Below the pieces are notes generated by a model. The model was not told where the DNA came from. It saw nothing but the letters and a program-made list of their open reading frames with translations, and searched no databases. Source: Sinorhizobium sp. B11 (GTDB taxonomy: Bacteria > Pseudomonadota > Alphaproteobacteria > Rhizobiales > Rhizobiaceae). Taken from it: 64,000 nt of DNA. Location: contig CP091034.1 of the NCBI GenBank assembly GCA_039725955.1, positions 2,728,001 through 2,792,000 on the forward strand, read 5' to 3'. The translations under genes were made by a program, and so were the position numbers. Of this stretch, positions 50,557-60,035 are shown piece by piece (positions within the stretch are counted from its first letter, which is position 1; each line of letters starts with the position of its first letter).

Positions 50557-51366
50557 TCACCCCAGCCGCCAGAACCGCTTCAACCCTTTCCACCGTTTCA
50601 CGATACGGATCACGATGGGCGGCGGGATCTTCCTGGTGTCGGCCACCGTGCCATGCCGCGTGACAGGCGCTCGTGGATCGATCAGGAAGGCCACCATCAC
50701 GCAGTCGCTCGCCGCCTCTGCCTTCAAAACTTCGTCCGACAGCAGCAGCCCCTGCTCGCCTTCGCCAAAGGCCTGCCCGCCGGCGAGAACCGCGCCGCTG
50801 AACACGTAGAAATACAGGTCGCACCCCTGCTTATGGGGGAACTCCACCCGCATGCCCGCCCCCAGCCGGATATCGAAGAAGTCGATCCGGTTGCGAACGA
50901 AGAACGGCGCATCGCCGCCTTCCGGCCCGACAAGGTGCCGCCAGCAATTGGGCGCGCCGTCAGGCGCTGCCCCATACTGGATGCCGGGTTCGAGGTCGAC
51001 TGCATCGGGCCGCACCAGGATCTGCAGCATGCGCAGCGGCGGATCGGAGGCCAGCGTCTCCTCGGAATGCCAGAAGCCACGGCCGGCATTCATGACCATC
51101 AGGTGCCCGCTGTCGCATACCAGCCGGCCCCGCGCCTTGTCTTCATGGCGCATGACGCCTTCAGGCACCCAGGAGATGATTTCGTCGTTGCGATGCTCGT
51201 GCATGGCAACGCGCCGGCCCGGATGCAGGATGGACTCGACCACCATCGCCAGCGGCCCGTGGCCATGGTCCCCAGGCTTAGGCTTTATCCATCCGGGCAT
51301 GTTGACATGCGCCACAAACCCTCCCGCGTCGCGCACGACAAAGGTTCGTTCGCCCTTGAGCAGCAT
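50557..51366 (-). CDS. Pirin-family bicupin
   Basis: 269 residues. Metal-binding His/Glu cluster: 'GRRVAMHEHRNDEIISWVPE', 'GVMRHEDKARGRLVCDSGHL' and 'VMNAGRGFWHSEE'. The second cupin is 'QGCDLYFYVFSGAVLAGGQA' followed by 'FGEGEQGLLLSDE'. Pirins are iron-binding regulators or quercetinase-like dioxygenases; which applies here cannot be told. It is convergent with the TauE gene. Confidence 0.9.
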   Translation of the reverse strand: MLLKGERTFVVRDAGGFVAHVNMPGWIKPKPGDHGHGPLAMVVESILHPGRRVAMHEHRNDEIISWVPEGVMRHEDKARGRLVCDSGHLMVMNAGRGFWHSEETLASDPPLRMLQILVRPDAVDLEPGIQYGAAPDGAPNCWRHLVGPEGGDAPFFVRNRIDFFDIRLGAGMRVEFPHKQGCDLYFYVFSGAVLAGGQAFGEGEQGLLLSDEVLKAEAASDCVMVAFLIDPRAPVTRHGTVADTRKIPPPIVIRIVKRWKGLKRFWRLG

Positions 51367-51468
51367 CGCATCCTCCTTGCCTGCAGGCGGTGACGATACC
51401 GGTCCATTAGCGCCCGGACGCCGTTCAAGGTCAATGAAGCAGGCTCCTGGCGGGCGCAGGTCCCGCCA

Positions 51469-51984
51469 TTATTGCGGATGTCGGCCCGCTCCAAGCCTTG
51501 ATATCAGTTCGGCAACCGCTTGATCCGGACTCTGCTTCGCAGTGTCGATCACGATCGGGCTTGCGCCCCAATCCTCATAGTCGCGTGTGACGATCTCTTC
51601 CCAGCTCGGCTTTCTCAGCCCCGGAACATCGCTTGCACGCGTCTCCGCCCGTCGGCGATGCTCATCCCGGTCCGAGCAGACGATTTCGATCTCGATGGCC
51701 GGCACGCCCGATTTCGCCGCAACCGACAGCCAGGCATCCCGGGTCACCTTCAGGGGATTGACCGAGTCCGCCACGACAATCTTGCCTAGCGTGAGATTGT
51801 CTTCGGCGAGCCCGTATCCGACCATGTAGCCTGCCGGGCCGACCTCCGATCTCAACATGTCCGATGCCCGTATGGCCTGCTCGATCGTGTCGATACGCAG
51901 ATGGACCGCCCCAAGCTCCCTCGCCAGGGCACGCGCAATCGTCGTCTTTCCCGACCCCGGCAAACCACCGAAAATGATCAGCAT
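51469..51984 (-). CDS. P-loop kinase-like ATP-binding protein
   Basis: 171 residues. 'MLIIFGGLPGSGKTTIARAL' is the Walker A; 'AVHLRIDTIEQAIRASDMLR', 'GKIVVADSVNPLKVTRDAWL' and 'EIEIVCSDRDEHRRRAETRA' are typical of the adenylylsulfate/gluconate-kinase-like small kinases. It starts at the first Met. The substrate is unknown; it lies between the pirin gene and the HxlR regulator with no obvious operon partner. Confidence 0.87.
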   Translation of the reverse strand: MLIIFGGLPGSGKTTIARALARELGAVHLRIDTIEQAIRASDMLRSEVGPAGYMVGYGLAEDNLTLGKIVVADSVNPLKVTRDAWLSVAAKSGVPAIEIEIVCSDRDEHRRRAETRASDVPGLRKPSWEEIVTRDYEDWGASPIVIDTAKQSPDQAVAELISRLGAGRHPQ

Positions 51985-52052
51985 GAATAGGCACCTCCCG
52001 CTTGCTGATGAACCGCGTGAATTCGATCGTCGATCCCAATCGGGAACCGCGC

Positions 52053-52619
52053 CTACCTCGCAGGCTTCTGCGGTTGCCCCTTCGTTGCCTCACCCGAGGC
52101 AGCAAGAATATCGTCCAGGGCCTGGCGACGGTCCGCAGCGTGGGACAATCGCCAGCGAACGGCGTCATCCGCACCATCGCCTTCCCTGATCTCGAGATCC
52201 ACCGGGCTCACCGCCTCGCCGGTTTTCTGATCGATGAACCCCCAGCGAATCTCAGCGCCCGTCTTGCGATTGACGAAGGTCATGGGCGGTCCCGAAGCAC
52301 CTGACATACCCAGGCTGTCGCCAATCTGGGCGAGCACCGGCATGATGGGCGCGATCTGCCAGCCCTTTCGGGTCAGGAGGTATTCAAACCGTTCCGGGTT
52401 CACCTGATAGCGCCGCCGCTCGATGAGGCCATTGGCTTCCAGGTGCTTCAGCCGGTCACTGAGCGTCGCATTGGTCACGCCCGACGACTGGCGAAAATCC
52501 TCATAGCGGGTGAGACCGCAGACGAGATCGCGCAGGATCAGCAAGCCCCACCGATCGCCGATCGCCGCCATGACGCCGGCAATCGAGCACACCATTCCAT
52601 CGAAACCCTTCGACCGCAT
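52053..52619 (-). CDS. HxlR-family regulator
   Basis: 188 residues from ATG 52619 (AAAGGG upstream; ATG 52655 is less likely). 'MVCSIAGVMAAIGDRWGLLI' has the conserved Cys; 'LRDLVCGLTRYEDFRQSSGV' and 'TNATLSDRLKHLEANGLIER' form the winged helix, followed by 'RRYQVNPERFEYLLTRKGWQ'. A C-terminal extension of about 80 residues is similar in size to that of the HxlR protein at 24726. It is divergent from the membrane protein at 52905, with a 23-base palindrome between. Confidence 0.92.
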   Translation of the reverse strand: MRSKGFDGMVCSIAGVMAAIGDRWGLLILRDLVCGLTRYEDFRQSSGVTNATLSDRLKHLEANGLIERRRYQVNPERFEYLLTRKGWQIAPIMPVLAQIGDSLGMSGASGPPMTFVNRKTGAEIRWGFIDQKTGEAVSPVDLEIREGDGADDAVRWRLSHAADRRQALDDILAASGEATKGQPQKPAR

Positions 52620-52760
52620 CGGACCCTTTCCCGGCACCCGCGTAATTGCCGGCACCTCTCATCATGAGAGCCACACTAGTTTGCCGGAATGTCCGTTTCA
52701 AGAAAGCTCGACAGCCACGACGCCCGCGACGAACCGGACCGGCAAACCGCTTGCCGCACA

Positions 52761-52783
52761 ATAACTCTTATTATAAGAGTTAT
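52761..52783. promoter_or_regulatory. Perfect 10-3-10 palindrome, HxlR operator candidate
   Basis: ATAACTCTTA, TTA, TAAGAGTTAT: fully symmetric. It lies 141 bases from the HxlR start and 121 bases from the membrane-protein start, in an otherwise featureless 285-base divergent gap. Confidence 0.75.
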
Positions 52784-52904
52784 AAACGTCATTGGCGAGT
52801 GACACGCGCCCATTGACCGCAGCCATGCGGGCCGATGCCCGATCGAGATCGAGCCGGGTCGCTGCAACACATCACCGGTTTTGCCAAAACGGGAGGATCT
52901 CACA

Positions 52905-53741
52905 TTGGCGCCGAACTCAACCCCAACCTCCATTACCCCGACGTTTGCATTTGCCGGCAGCGCGGCGGCAACAGCCCTCTGGTTCGCTGCCCTTGTCGCA
53001 ATACCGGAGCTTCAGCGCTCGGACCTGTCCATCTTCGTCGCGCGCATCGCAGTCCATCTCATCGTGCTCGGCGGAACCTGGGCAGCATTGTCGCGCACCG
53101 CCCTCACCACGTCGGAGCGGACGTGGACCTGGCTGGCGATCGCAGTTCCGCTCACCCTATGGCACGGCGCGGCCTGGATCATTGTCGCCGATGGCCTACT
53201 CCTGCCGGGAGCAATTTCAATCCCGTTGCTGCCGCTGATGATCGTGGTGCCGACGACGGTCGTCATCACGATCCTGTCGCGCTCGGACCGGATCGGTTTG
53301 CTGCTCGACGCCATGCCCGCCAGCTGGCTGATCGGCCTGCAGGCCTACAGGGTGATCGGCGGCGTGTTCTTCGCCAACTGGCTGGCCGGCACGGCGCCGG
53401 GCGTGTTTGCCCTTCCTGCCGGCACAGGTGATGTGATCACCGGCCTGATGGCCTTGCCGACAGCCGTATTGCTTGCAAGCGGCCGGCCAGGCAGCGCCCG
53501 GGCGGCTCTGTTCTGGAATCTCTTCGGCATGGCCGATCTCGTCGTCGCAGTCACGCTCGGCGCCCTCACGACGCCCGGCCCCCTGCAGCAGCTCGCCCTC
53601 GATCATCCCAACCTGACGACCGGGACCTACCCCACCGCCATAATTCCGGCCTTCACCGTGCCCACCTCTCTCGTCCTGCATGCGCTTTCACTGCGCCAAT
53701 TGCTGAGGCGTACGCGGAATGCGGCTGCCCTTGCCGTGTGA
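52905..53741 (+). CDS. Multi-spanning membrane protein controlled with HxlR
   Basis: 278 residues from TTG 52905 (GGAGGA eight bases before). About seven to eight helices, for example 'FAGSAAATALWFAALVAIPE', 'IAVHLIVLGGTWAALSRT', 'IPLLPLMIVVPTTVVITILS', 'ASWLIGLQAYRVIGGVFFAN' and 'TGDVITGLMALPTAVLLASG'. No transporter motif is recognised. An earlier frame start at 52881 exists but lacks a ribosome-binding site. The divergent HxlR gene and palindrome suggest induction by a small reactive compound, which is inference. Confidence 0.75.
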   Translation: MAPNSTPTSITPTFAFAGSAAATALWFAALVAIPELQRSDLSIFVARIAVHLIVLGGTWAALSRTALTTSERTWTWLAIAVPLTLWHGAAWIIVADGLLLPGAISIPLLPLMIVVPTTVVITILSRSDRIGLLLDAMPASWLIGLQAYRVIGGVFFANWLAGTAPGVFALPAGTGDVITGLMALPTAVLLASGRPGSARAALFWNLFGMADLVVAVTLGALTTPGPLQQLALDHPNLTTGTYPTAIIPAFTVPTSLVLHALSLRQLLRRTRNAAALAV

Positions 53742-53753
53742 CGGCGAAATATC

Positions 53754-53774
53754 TCCGGGCCTCAAGCCCGGAGG
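53754..53774. terminator. Bidirectional hairpin between convergent genes
   Basis: CTCCGGGC-CTCAA-GCCCGGAG, eight perfect pairs, between the stops at 53741 and 53778. No T-run. Confidence 0.65.
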
Positions 53775-53777
53775 CCC

Positions 53778-54254
53778 TCAGACAGGAACGCTGAGGCCCA
53801 CCTTGATCCTGTCCATGGCGACGAACGTGCGAAACCGCTTCACATTGTTGTTGCCGAAGAACAGGCGCCGCGTCAGCGCCTCGTAATCGGCCATCGAGGG
53901 CACGACGATGACGAGCACGAAGTCGGCCTCGCCGGTCACGTAATAACACTGCTGGATTTCCGGAGCGGCGGCGAATTCCCGCTTCGCCGCTTCGATCTGC
54001 TCGGCCGTTTCGCTGATGACCTCGATCTCGACGAAAATGGTGATGGCCTGCCCGACGGCGGCGGGATCGAGCACGGCGATATTGGCCCTGATCACGCCTT
54101 CCTCCGTCATCCGCTTGATGCGCCGCTGCACTGACGGCGCCGACAGGTTGACGGCCTCGCCGATCGTCCTTTGCGGCGTGGTATTGTCGCGCTGGAGGAT
54201 CTCGAGGATCTTGCGGTCGAAGGCATCGAGCGCTGATATCGAAGAGACAGGCAT
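53778..54254 (-). CDS. Lrp/AsnC-family regulator
   Basis: 158 residues from ATG 54254, which has GAGGG at correct spacing (an ATG at 54260 does not). DNA-binding 'LDAFDRKILEILQRDNTTPQ' and 'RTIGEAVNLSAPSVQRRIKR'; ligand domain 'AITIFVEIEVISETAEQIEA' and 'EIQQCYYVTGEADFVLVIVV'. It is divergent from the diaminopropionate ammonia-lyase operon and is likely its amino-acid-responsive regulator. Confidence 0.92.
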   Translation of the reverse strand: MPVSSISALDAFDRKILEILQRDNTTPQRTIGEAVNLSAPSVQRRIKRMTEEGVIRANIAVLDPAAVGQAITIFVEIEVISETAEQIEAAKREFAAAPEIQQCYYVTGEADFVLVIVVPSMADYEALTRRLFFGNNNVKRFRTFVAMDRIKVGLSVPV

Positions 54255-54357
54255 GGGCATCCCTCATGAAACAAACTTGCAAAAACGCCCTTCAATATCA
54301 GCGCATTTTTCGCTCGCTCTGCAATATGTTTCCATGCGGGAAGCAAGCGAGGCCTTC

Positions 54358-55557
54358 ATGTTCATTCTCAACACGACAAGCGATTATCGACATCCGCTTG
54401 AAGCGGCGGACGCGGAGACACTGGGCATTGCCGCTGCCGCGGCCGTCGAAGACCACCTGCGCTATCGCGACGACAATGCGCCAACGCCGCTCGTCTCCCT
54501 GCCGGCGCTTGCCGCCGCGTCAGGCGTCGCTGCGATCCATGTGAAGGATGAGGGAAAGCGGCTCGGGCTCGGCAGTTTCAAGGCGCTCGGCGGTGCCTAT
54601 GCCGTCATCCGCCTCGTTCTGGAAGCGGCGGAAGCAAAGCTCGGACGCAAGGTCGAGATGGCCGACCTGCATGCCCCGGACCTGCGAAAACTCGCGGAGA
54701 CCATGACCTTCGCCTGCGCTACCGATGGCAATCACGGCCGCTCGGTCGCCCAGGGCGCAGCCCTTGTCGGCGCGCGCGCTGCAATTTTCGTCCATGCCGG
54801 CGTCAGCGACGAACGCGTCGCCGCAATCGCCCGCTTCGGCGCCGAGATGATCCGGGTCGATGGCAGCTATGACGATTCTGTCAGGCAAGCCGCCCGCGTC
54901 GCAAAAGAACGCGGCTGGACCGTCGTGTCCGACACGTCCTGGCCCGGCTATGAGCGTATCCCCGGTCTCGTCATGCAGGGCTATATCGCCCTGGTGCGCG
55001 AAGCGCTGAAACAGATGCCGCAGCCGCCGACCCATGTCTTCATCCAGTCCGGCGTCGGCGGCATCGCCGCTGCCGTCGCCGGCCATCTGGCGATCGCGCT
55101 CGACGCACAGCGTCCGGTCTTCACCGTCGTCGATCCCGCCCGCGCCGCCTGCCTGTTCGAAACCGCGCGCGCCGGCCATCCCGTCACCATTGCCCATGGC
55201 GAACCGACGGTCATGGCGATGCTGGAATGCTACGAGCCCTCGCTTGTCGCCTGGCGCATCCTCTCACGCACCGCCGATGCTTTCATGACCGTCGAAGAGG
55301 AAGACGCGGTCTCCGTCATGCGCCGGCTTGCCGAGCCCTTGGATGGAGATCCTGCCATCGTCGCCGGCGAAAGTGGTGGTGTCGGCCTTGCCGGTCTCCT
55401 GAAAGCGCTCGCCGACCCTGCGGCGAAATCCGCCCTTTCCCTTGGCCCGGATTCGCGCATCTTCGTGGTGAACACGGAAGGCGCCACCGATCCCGGCCGA
55501 TATCAGGAAATCGTCGGACGCTCGCCGGATGCGGTCCTGTCGCGAGGTGCGGAATGA
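54358..55557 (+). CDS. dpaL: 2,3-Diaminopropionate ammonia-lyase
   Basis: 399 residues (E. coli enzyme 398), PLP-dependent fold II. It cleaves 2,3-diaminopropionate to pyruvate and two ammonia. PLP lysine is Lys75 in 'LGLGSFKALGGAYAVI'; 'ATDGNHGRSVAQGAALVGAR' and 'FIQSGVGGIAAAVAGHLAIA' are conserved; 'GRKVEMADLHAPDLRKLAET' is specific to the family. ATG 54358 has a GAGG site; 54334 is possible. First gene of a three-gene operon with four-base overlaps, divergent from the Lrp regulator. Confidence 0.92.
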   Translation: MFILNTTSDYRHPLEAADAETLGIAAAAAVEDHLRYRDDNAPTPLVSLPALAAASGVAAIHVKDEGKRLGLGSFKALGGAYAVIRLVLEAAEAKLGRKVEMADLHAPDLRKLAETMTFACATDGNHGRSVAQGAALVGARAAIFVHAGVSDERVAAIARFGAEMIRVDGSYDDSVRQAARVAKERGWTVVSDTSWPGYERIPGLVMQGYIALVREALKQMPQPPTHVFIQSGVGGIAAAVAGHLAIALDAQRPVFTVVDPARAACLFETARAGHPVTIAHGEPTVMAMLECYEPSLVAWRILSRTADAFMTVEEEDAVSVMRRLAEPLDGDPAIVAGESGGVGLAGLLKALADPAAKSALSLGPDSRIFVVNTEGATDPGRYQEIVGRSPDAVLSRGAE

Positions 55558-56792
55558 GCAAGACATCCATTGATGCATCGAGGCTCCTAGGCCGGCTTGC
55601 CGAACTCGGCGCGATCGGCCGCGATGCGGATGGCAGGCTGGTGCGCCTTGCCGCCTCCGACGCGGACAAACTTGGCCGCGATCGTCTCGTCGCCTGGATC
55701 GAAGCCGCCGGACTGGAGCTCGCCATCGACCGGATCGGCAATATCTTCGGTATCTGGGTGCCCGATGGCACGCAGGATCGCGCCCCGCTTCTGCTCGGCT
55801 CGCATATAGATACCGTCATCGACGCCGGCATCTATGACGGCTGTTACGGCGTGCTCTCGGCCCTCGAAGTCATCGAAACGCTGAAGGCATCGGGCTTTGC
55901 GCCGTCCCGCCCCATCGCCCTTGCCGCCTTCACCAATGAGGAAGGCGTACGCTATGCGCCCGATATGATGGGCTCGCTCGTCTATGCCGGCGGGCTCGAT
56001 GCGGAGACAGCGCTGGCGACCACGGGAACGGACGGGTCACTGCTCGGTGACGAGCTGAAGCGCATCGGCTATGCGGGCGACAGGAAACCGGGTTTCCTCA
56101 CGCCATATGCCTATATCGAACTCCATATCGAGCAGGGTCCGGTTCTGGAGCGCGAGGGTTTGTCCCTCGGCGCAGTCGAAAACCTGCAGGGCATTTCATG
56201 GCAGCGCGTGACGATCGAGGGCGACGCCAACCACGCCGGCACCACACCGATGACCATGCGGCGCGATGCCGGCCATGCGAGCGCCCGCGTCATCACCTTC
56301 CTGCGCGAGCGGGCAATGGCATCGAACACGCCGACGGTCGCGACCGTCGGCTGCATGGAATTCCAGCCGAACGCCATCAACGTCATCCCCTCGAAGGCGA
56401 TTTTCACGGTCGACCTGCGCGATCCGGACGAGGACCGGCTGCGGGAGGAAGAGGCAGCCCTTGCCCGCTTCCTCGAAAGCCTGTCGGCCGAAGAGCAGGT
56501 CGCAATCTCCGTGCAGCGGCTTGCCCGCTTCGAGCCGGTCAAATTCGACGAGCGGATCGTCGCCGCGATCGAGACCGCCGCCCGAGCGCGTGCTCTCCCC
56601 TGCAGGCGCATGACCTCAGGTGCCGGCCACGATGCCCAGATGATCGCCCGCATCGCGCCATCGGCCATGATCTTCGTGCCGAGCAAGGGCGGCATCAGCC
56701 ACAATCCCAGGGAATTCACCGAAAATGATGATCTTGTCGCCGGCGCCGACATCCTGCTCGATGTCGTCACCAGCCTGACGGAGGAGAAATGA
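55554..56792 (+). CDS. Zn-dependent amidohydrolase (allantoate amidase/carbamoylase type)
   Basis: 412 residues of the M20 fold. Metal ligands appear in 'LLGSHIDTVIDAGIYDGCYG' (His, Asp), 'AFTNEEGVRYAPDM' (Glu), 'YIELHIEQGPVLE' (His) and 'SKGGISHNPREFTE' (His); 'TIEGDANHAGTTPMTMRRDA' is the dimer and substrate loop. This group hydrolyses ureido or amide bonds (allantoate, N-carbamoyl amino acids). Its ATG overlaps the dpaL stop by four bases, so in this pathway it probably releases the diamino acid or an amide of it. Confidence 0.9.
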   Translation: MSKTSIDASRLLGRLAELGAIGRDADGRLVRLAASDADKLGRDRLVAWIEAAGLELAIDRIGNIFGIWVPDGTQDRAPLLLGSHIDTVIDAGIYDGCYGVLSALEVIETLKASGFAPSRPIALAAFTNEEGVRYAPDMMGSLVYAGGLDAETALATTGTDGSLLGDELKRIGYAGDRKPGFLTPYAYIELHIEQGPVLEREGLSLGAVENLQGISWQRVTIEGDANHAGTTPMTMRRDAGHASARVITFLRERAMASNTPTVATVGCMEFQPNAINVIPSKAIFTVDLRDPDEDRLREEEAALARFLESLSAEEQVAISVQRLARFEPVKFDERIVAAIETAARARALPCRRMTSGAGHDAQMIARIAPSAMIFVPSKGGISHNPREFTENDDLVAGADILLDVVTSLTEEK

Positions 56793-57958
56793 CTATGGAT
56801 CTCGACCGACTGGCCGCCGACATGCGCGCATGGAGACGCCATCTCCATGCCTATCCGGAATTCGGCTTCGAGGAGAAGCAGACCTCGGCCTTCGTCGCCG
56901 AAAAGCTCCGCGAATTCGGCCTCGACGATGTCGCCGAAGGGATCGGCGGCACCGGCGTCGTCGGCACCCTGAAGCGCGGCAGCGGCAACCGCTCGATTGC
57001 GCTCAGAGCCGATATGGATGCGCTCCGCATCCCCGAACAGGCAGACCGGCCCCATGCTTCCCGCAATCCCGGCGTCATGCATGCCTGCGGCCATGACGGC
57101 CACACCGCCATGCTGCTCGGTGCGGCCAGAATGCTTGCCGAAGACGGCGGTTTCGACGGCACGGTGCGCTTCATCTTCCAGCCCGCGGAGGAATGGGGCA
57201 AGGGCGCGCTCGCCATGATCGAGGACGGGATTTTCGAACGCTTCCCCTTCGACGAGATCTACGGCATCCACAACCTGCCGGGCCTGCCCGTCGGCCATTT
57301 CCAGACGCGCCCGGGCGCCCTCATGTCGGCGGAAGACAATTTCGAAATCGTGCTCAAGGGCACCGGCGGCCATGCCGCCCGCCCGAACGCCACGAACGAA
57401 GTCCTGGTTGCCGCCTGCGCACTGGTCATGAACCTGCAGACCATCGTCTCTCGCCGCCTCGACCCCACCGATATCGGCGTCGTTTCCGTCACCGAACTCC
57501 TGACCGACGGCACCCGCAATGCCCTGCCCGGCCTTGCCCGCATCTTCGGCGACGCAAGGAGCTTCCACCCCGATGTCAGCGCCGAAATCGAAAAGCAGAT
57601 GCGTGTGATCGCCGAAGGCACAGCGCTCACCTACAACCTCTCTGCCGAGATCACCTACACACGGGAGTTCGTTCCTCTGCTGAACGACCCCGCCCTTGCC
57701 GAAGAGGCGCTCGCCGCCGCCCGCGACGTCTTCGATCCCGACAGCATCGAGATCCGGAAGGAACCGATGACGGCTTCGGAGGATTTCGCCCGTTTCCTTG
57801 GCCTGGCACCCGGCTGCTACGTCTTCCTCGGCAATGGCGAGGATTCCGCACCGCTGCACAATCCGACCTTCGATTTCAATGATGACGGGCTGCTCCACGG
57901 TGCAAGGTTGCACGCGAGCATCGTCCGCCGCCGCCTTTCACATGCTGACCCGAAATAA
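56789..57958 (+). CDS. M20D-family amidohydrolase/aminoacylase
   Basis: 389 residues. 'MRAWRRHLHAYPEFGFEEKQ' opens the family. Metal ligands in 'MHACGHDGHTAMLLGAARML', 'FIFQPAEEWGKGALAMIEDG' and 'YGIHNLPGLPVGHFQ'; 'IVLKGTGGHAARPNATNEVL' is the dimer loop. Relatives hydrolyse N-acyl amino acids, hippurate or indole-acetyl amino acids. It overlaps the previous gene by four bases, giving a lyase-amidase-aminoacylase operon. The gap to the ABC binding protein is 84 bases with no terminator, so read-through is possible. Confidence 0.9.
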   Translation: MTMDLDRLAADMRAWRRHLHAYPEFGFEEKQTSAFVAEKLREFGLDDVAEGIGGTGVVGTLKRGSGNRSIALRADMDALRIPEQADRPHASRNPGVMHACGHDGHTAMLLGAARMLAEDGGFDGTVRFIFQPAEEWGKGALAMIEDGIFERFPFDEIYGIHNLPGLPVGHFQTRPGALMSAEDNFEIVLKGTGGHAARPNATNEVLVAACALVMNLQTIVSRRLDPTDIGVVSVTELLTDGTRNALPGLARIFGDARSFHPDVSAEIEKQMRVIAEGTALTYNLSAEITYTREFVPLLNDPALAEEALAAARDVFDPDSIEIRKEPMTASEDFARFLGLAPGCYVFLGNGEDSAPLHNPTFDFNDDGLLHGARLHASIVRRRLSHADPK

Positions 57959-58042
57959 TTGTCGGCGTCGGATCTAAAAGTGGATTGCAGAACTCTTCTT
58001 TAACGCCTAAAGCGACTCCGCCTAGTCTGTGGAGGATACGCA

Positions 58043-59011
58043 ATGGCCACCAACGTCCGGAAATTCGCAACTCTCATCGGCCTCTTGTCCGCGATGGCGA
58101 GTGCCCCCGTATTCGCTGAGGATGGTAAGACCATCTCTGTAATCGACGACCGTGGCGTCAAGGTCGAGGTTCCGGTCCAGCCCAAGCGGATCGCGGCAAT
58201 TTCCTATTTCGCGGATGACGTCGCCCTTGCTCTCGGCATCAAGCCCGTGGCCAGCACCTACATGACAAAAGGGCGCGAGCCGGACTTCCTTCTCGGCATG
58301 ACTGCCGGCATGAAGCAGATCGGCCAGCGGGCAAAACCCAATCTCGAGCTTCTGTCCGAAGCAAAGCCCGACCTGATCGTGGCTATCCGCCGCTACACGG
58401 TGGGCAACGCGCCGCAGCTCGATAAGATCGCCCCCTATGTCGCCTACAATATGGAACTGCTTGATGGCAGCGATCGCGAGATCGCCGAGCTTTCGAAAAT
58501 CCTCGGCAACCCGGAGCGCGGCGTTCAGTTGAACAAGCAATTCCGGGAACATCTCGCGGACTATACCGCCAAAGCCCCCAAGGATGTCCATCCTCGTTTC
58601 GCGATCATGTGGGGCGGCGAAACGCCGTTCGCGTTCCACACCGAAAACACCTCCGCTTCGATCCTGGCAGCCATTGGAGGCGACAATATCGCCGGCAACA
58701 TGACGCCGGGTGGTGAGTTCGGCATCGATCTCAGCCTGGAAACCATGCTGGAGAAGAATCCGGAAGTCCTCTTCATCTACGATTCAGGTCCCGACCGGCC
58801 GCATGAAAACAACCCGATCTGGCAGGAATTGACTGCCGTGAAGAACAAGCGGGTGTTCTATGTCGGCGACCAGTGGGTCGAAACGAACGGCCCGATCGCG
58901 CGCGAGGTCGTGCTGCGCGAGGCGGCTCACTACCTCTATCCGGAGACGTTCCCGGCAGTCGACGTGCGGGCGGAAGCCGCCAGGATCATTCCGGCCGAAG
59001 CACAGAGATAA
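58043..59011 (+). CDS. ABC transporter binding protein (siderophore/heme family)
   Basis: 322 residues with a signal peptide (about 1-25, ending VFAE). 'ISVIDDRGVKVEVPVQPKRI' and 'AAISYFADDVALALGIKPVA' are the FepB/BtuF-type entry; 'NLELLSEAKPDLIVAIRRYT' and 'GGEFGIDLSLETMLEKNPEV' and 'WQELTAVKNKRVFYVGDQW' complete the two lobes. It binds a ferric siderophore or similar chelate in the periplasm. It heads a four-gene import operon and follows the diaminopropionate operon on the same strand. Confidence 0.9.
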   Translation: MATNVRKFATLIGLLSAMASAPVFAEDGKTISVIDDRGVKVEVPVQPKRIAAISYFADDVALALGIKPVASTYMTKGREPDFLLGMTAGMKQIGQRAKPNLELLSEAKPDLIVAIRRYTVGNAPQLDKIAPYVAYNMELLDGSDREIAELSKILGNPERGVQLNKQFREHLADYTAKAPKDVHPRFAIMWGGETPFAFHTENTSASILAAIGGDNIAGNMTPGGEFGIDLSLETMLEKNPEVLFIYDSGPDRPHENNPIWQELTAVKNKRVFYVGDQWVETNGPIAREVVLREAAHYLYPETFPAVDVRAEAARIIPAEAQR

Positions 59012-59030
59012 CCGATTGATCGCGACGACG

Positions 59031-60035
59031 ATGAACGCTCGCAAATCCTCTTTTGCCATTGGGTTCGTCGTCGCCGCGACACTGCTGATTGTGCTCGCTG
59101 GCTTGCTGCCGGGCGCAAAGATGCTCTCCTTCGATACTGTGCTGCGCGCGCTCTTTGCCCCGGATGCAAAGATCGACTCGATCCTCGTCTGGACCCTGAG
59201 ATTGCCGCGCAGCCTTGCAGCCGCCGTCGCGGGCACAGGTCTTGCCGTGTCGGGCTACCTTCTGCAGTCGCTGACGCGCAATCCGCTCGCCGATCCCGGC
59301 ATTACCGGCGTCACTGCGGGCGCTGTCGCGCCGATCGTCGGGTGCTTCGTTCTCCTGCCCTGGATCTCGTCTGCCTATTACCCCCTGGTTGGCCTCGCCG
59401 GCGGACTGGCTGCTGCTTCCGTCACCTTCTGGGTGGCCAGAGGCGGCAACGGACGCCCGCTGCACCTTGCGCTCGGCGGCGTCAGCGTTTCGCTCTTCCT
59501 TGGCGCAATCACGATCTATGTCCTGCTGCTCGCAGGGCCGCAGTCGACCGCCCTTCTCTTCTGGTTATCAGGAGGCTTCCAGGGCCGCACATGGTCGCAC
59601 CTCATCCATATGCTGCCGTGGATCGGCGTCGGCGTTGTCGGAGCCCTATTGCTGCACCGGGTCATCGCCATGTTTGCGCTGAGCGAACACGCGGCCGCGG
59701 CCATGGGTCTGCAGCTCGACGTCTGGAAGCCGGTCCTGCTTGTTCTCGCAATCTGTCCCGTGGCCGGCGTCGCTCCGGTGGCCGGCCCGGTCGCCTTCGT
59801 CGGCCTTGCCGCCCCGCACATCGCTCGTCTTCTCAAGCCGCAGGGCACGATCTGGGAGATCGCGCTCACGGCGGCAACTGGAGCATTTATCGTGACCTGC
59901 GCGGATCTGGTTGCTCGAACGATCGCCATTCCCAAGGAATTGCCGGTCGGCATCATCACCGCGCTCCTTGGCGGGCCGGTCTTCGTCTACCTGATCCAGC
60001 GCGGCCGCCTCGACTTCCAGCGGGATGTCGCATGA
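59031..60035 (+). CDS. FecCD-family ABC permease 1
   Basis: 334 residues with about nine helices: 'TLRLPRSLAAAVAGTGLAVS', 'LTRNPLADPGITGVTAGAVA', 'FWLSGGFQGRTWSHL' and the coupling loop 'VAFVGLAAPHIARLL'. From ATG 59031. Its stop overlaps the start of permease 2 by four bases. The two unlike permeases make a heterodimeric channel as in FepDG/FecCD. Confidence 0.92.
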   Translation: MNARKSSFAIGFVVAATLLIVLAGLLPGAKMLSFDTVLRALFAPDAKIDSILVWTLRLPRSLAAAVAGTGLAVSGYLLQSLTRNPLADPGITGVTAGAVAPIVGCFVLLPWISSAYYPLVGLAGGLAAASVTFWVARGGNGRPLHLALGGVSVSLFLGAITIYVLLLAGPQSTALLFWLSGGFQGRTWSHLIHMLPWIGVGVVGALLLHRVIAMFALSEHAAAAMGLQLDVWKPVLLVLAICPVAGVAPVAGPVAFVGLAAPHIARLLKPQGTIWEIALTAATGAFIVTCADLVARTIAIPKELPVGIITALLGGPVFVYLIQRGRLDFQRDVA

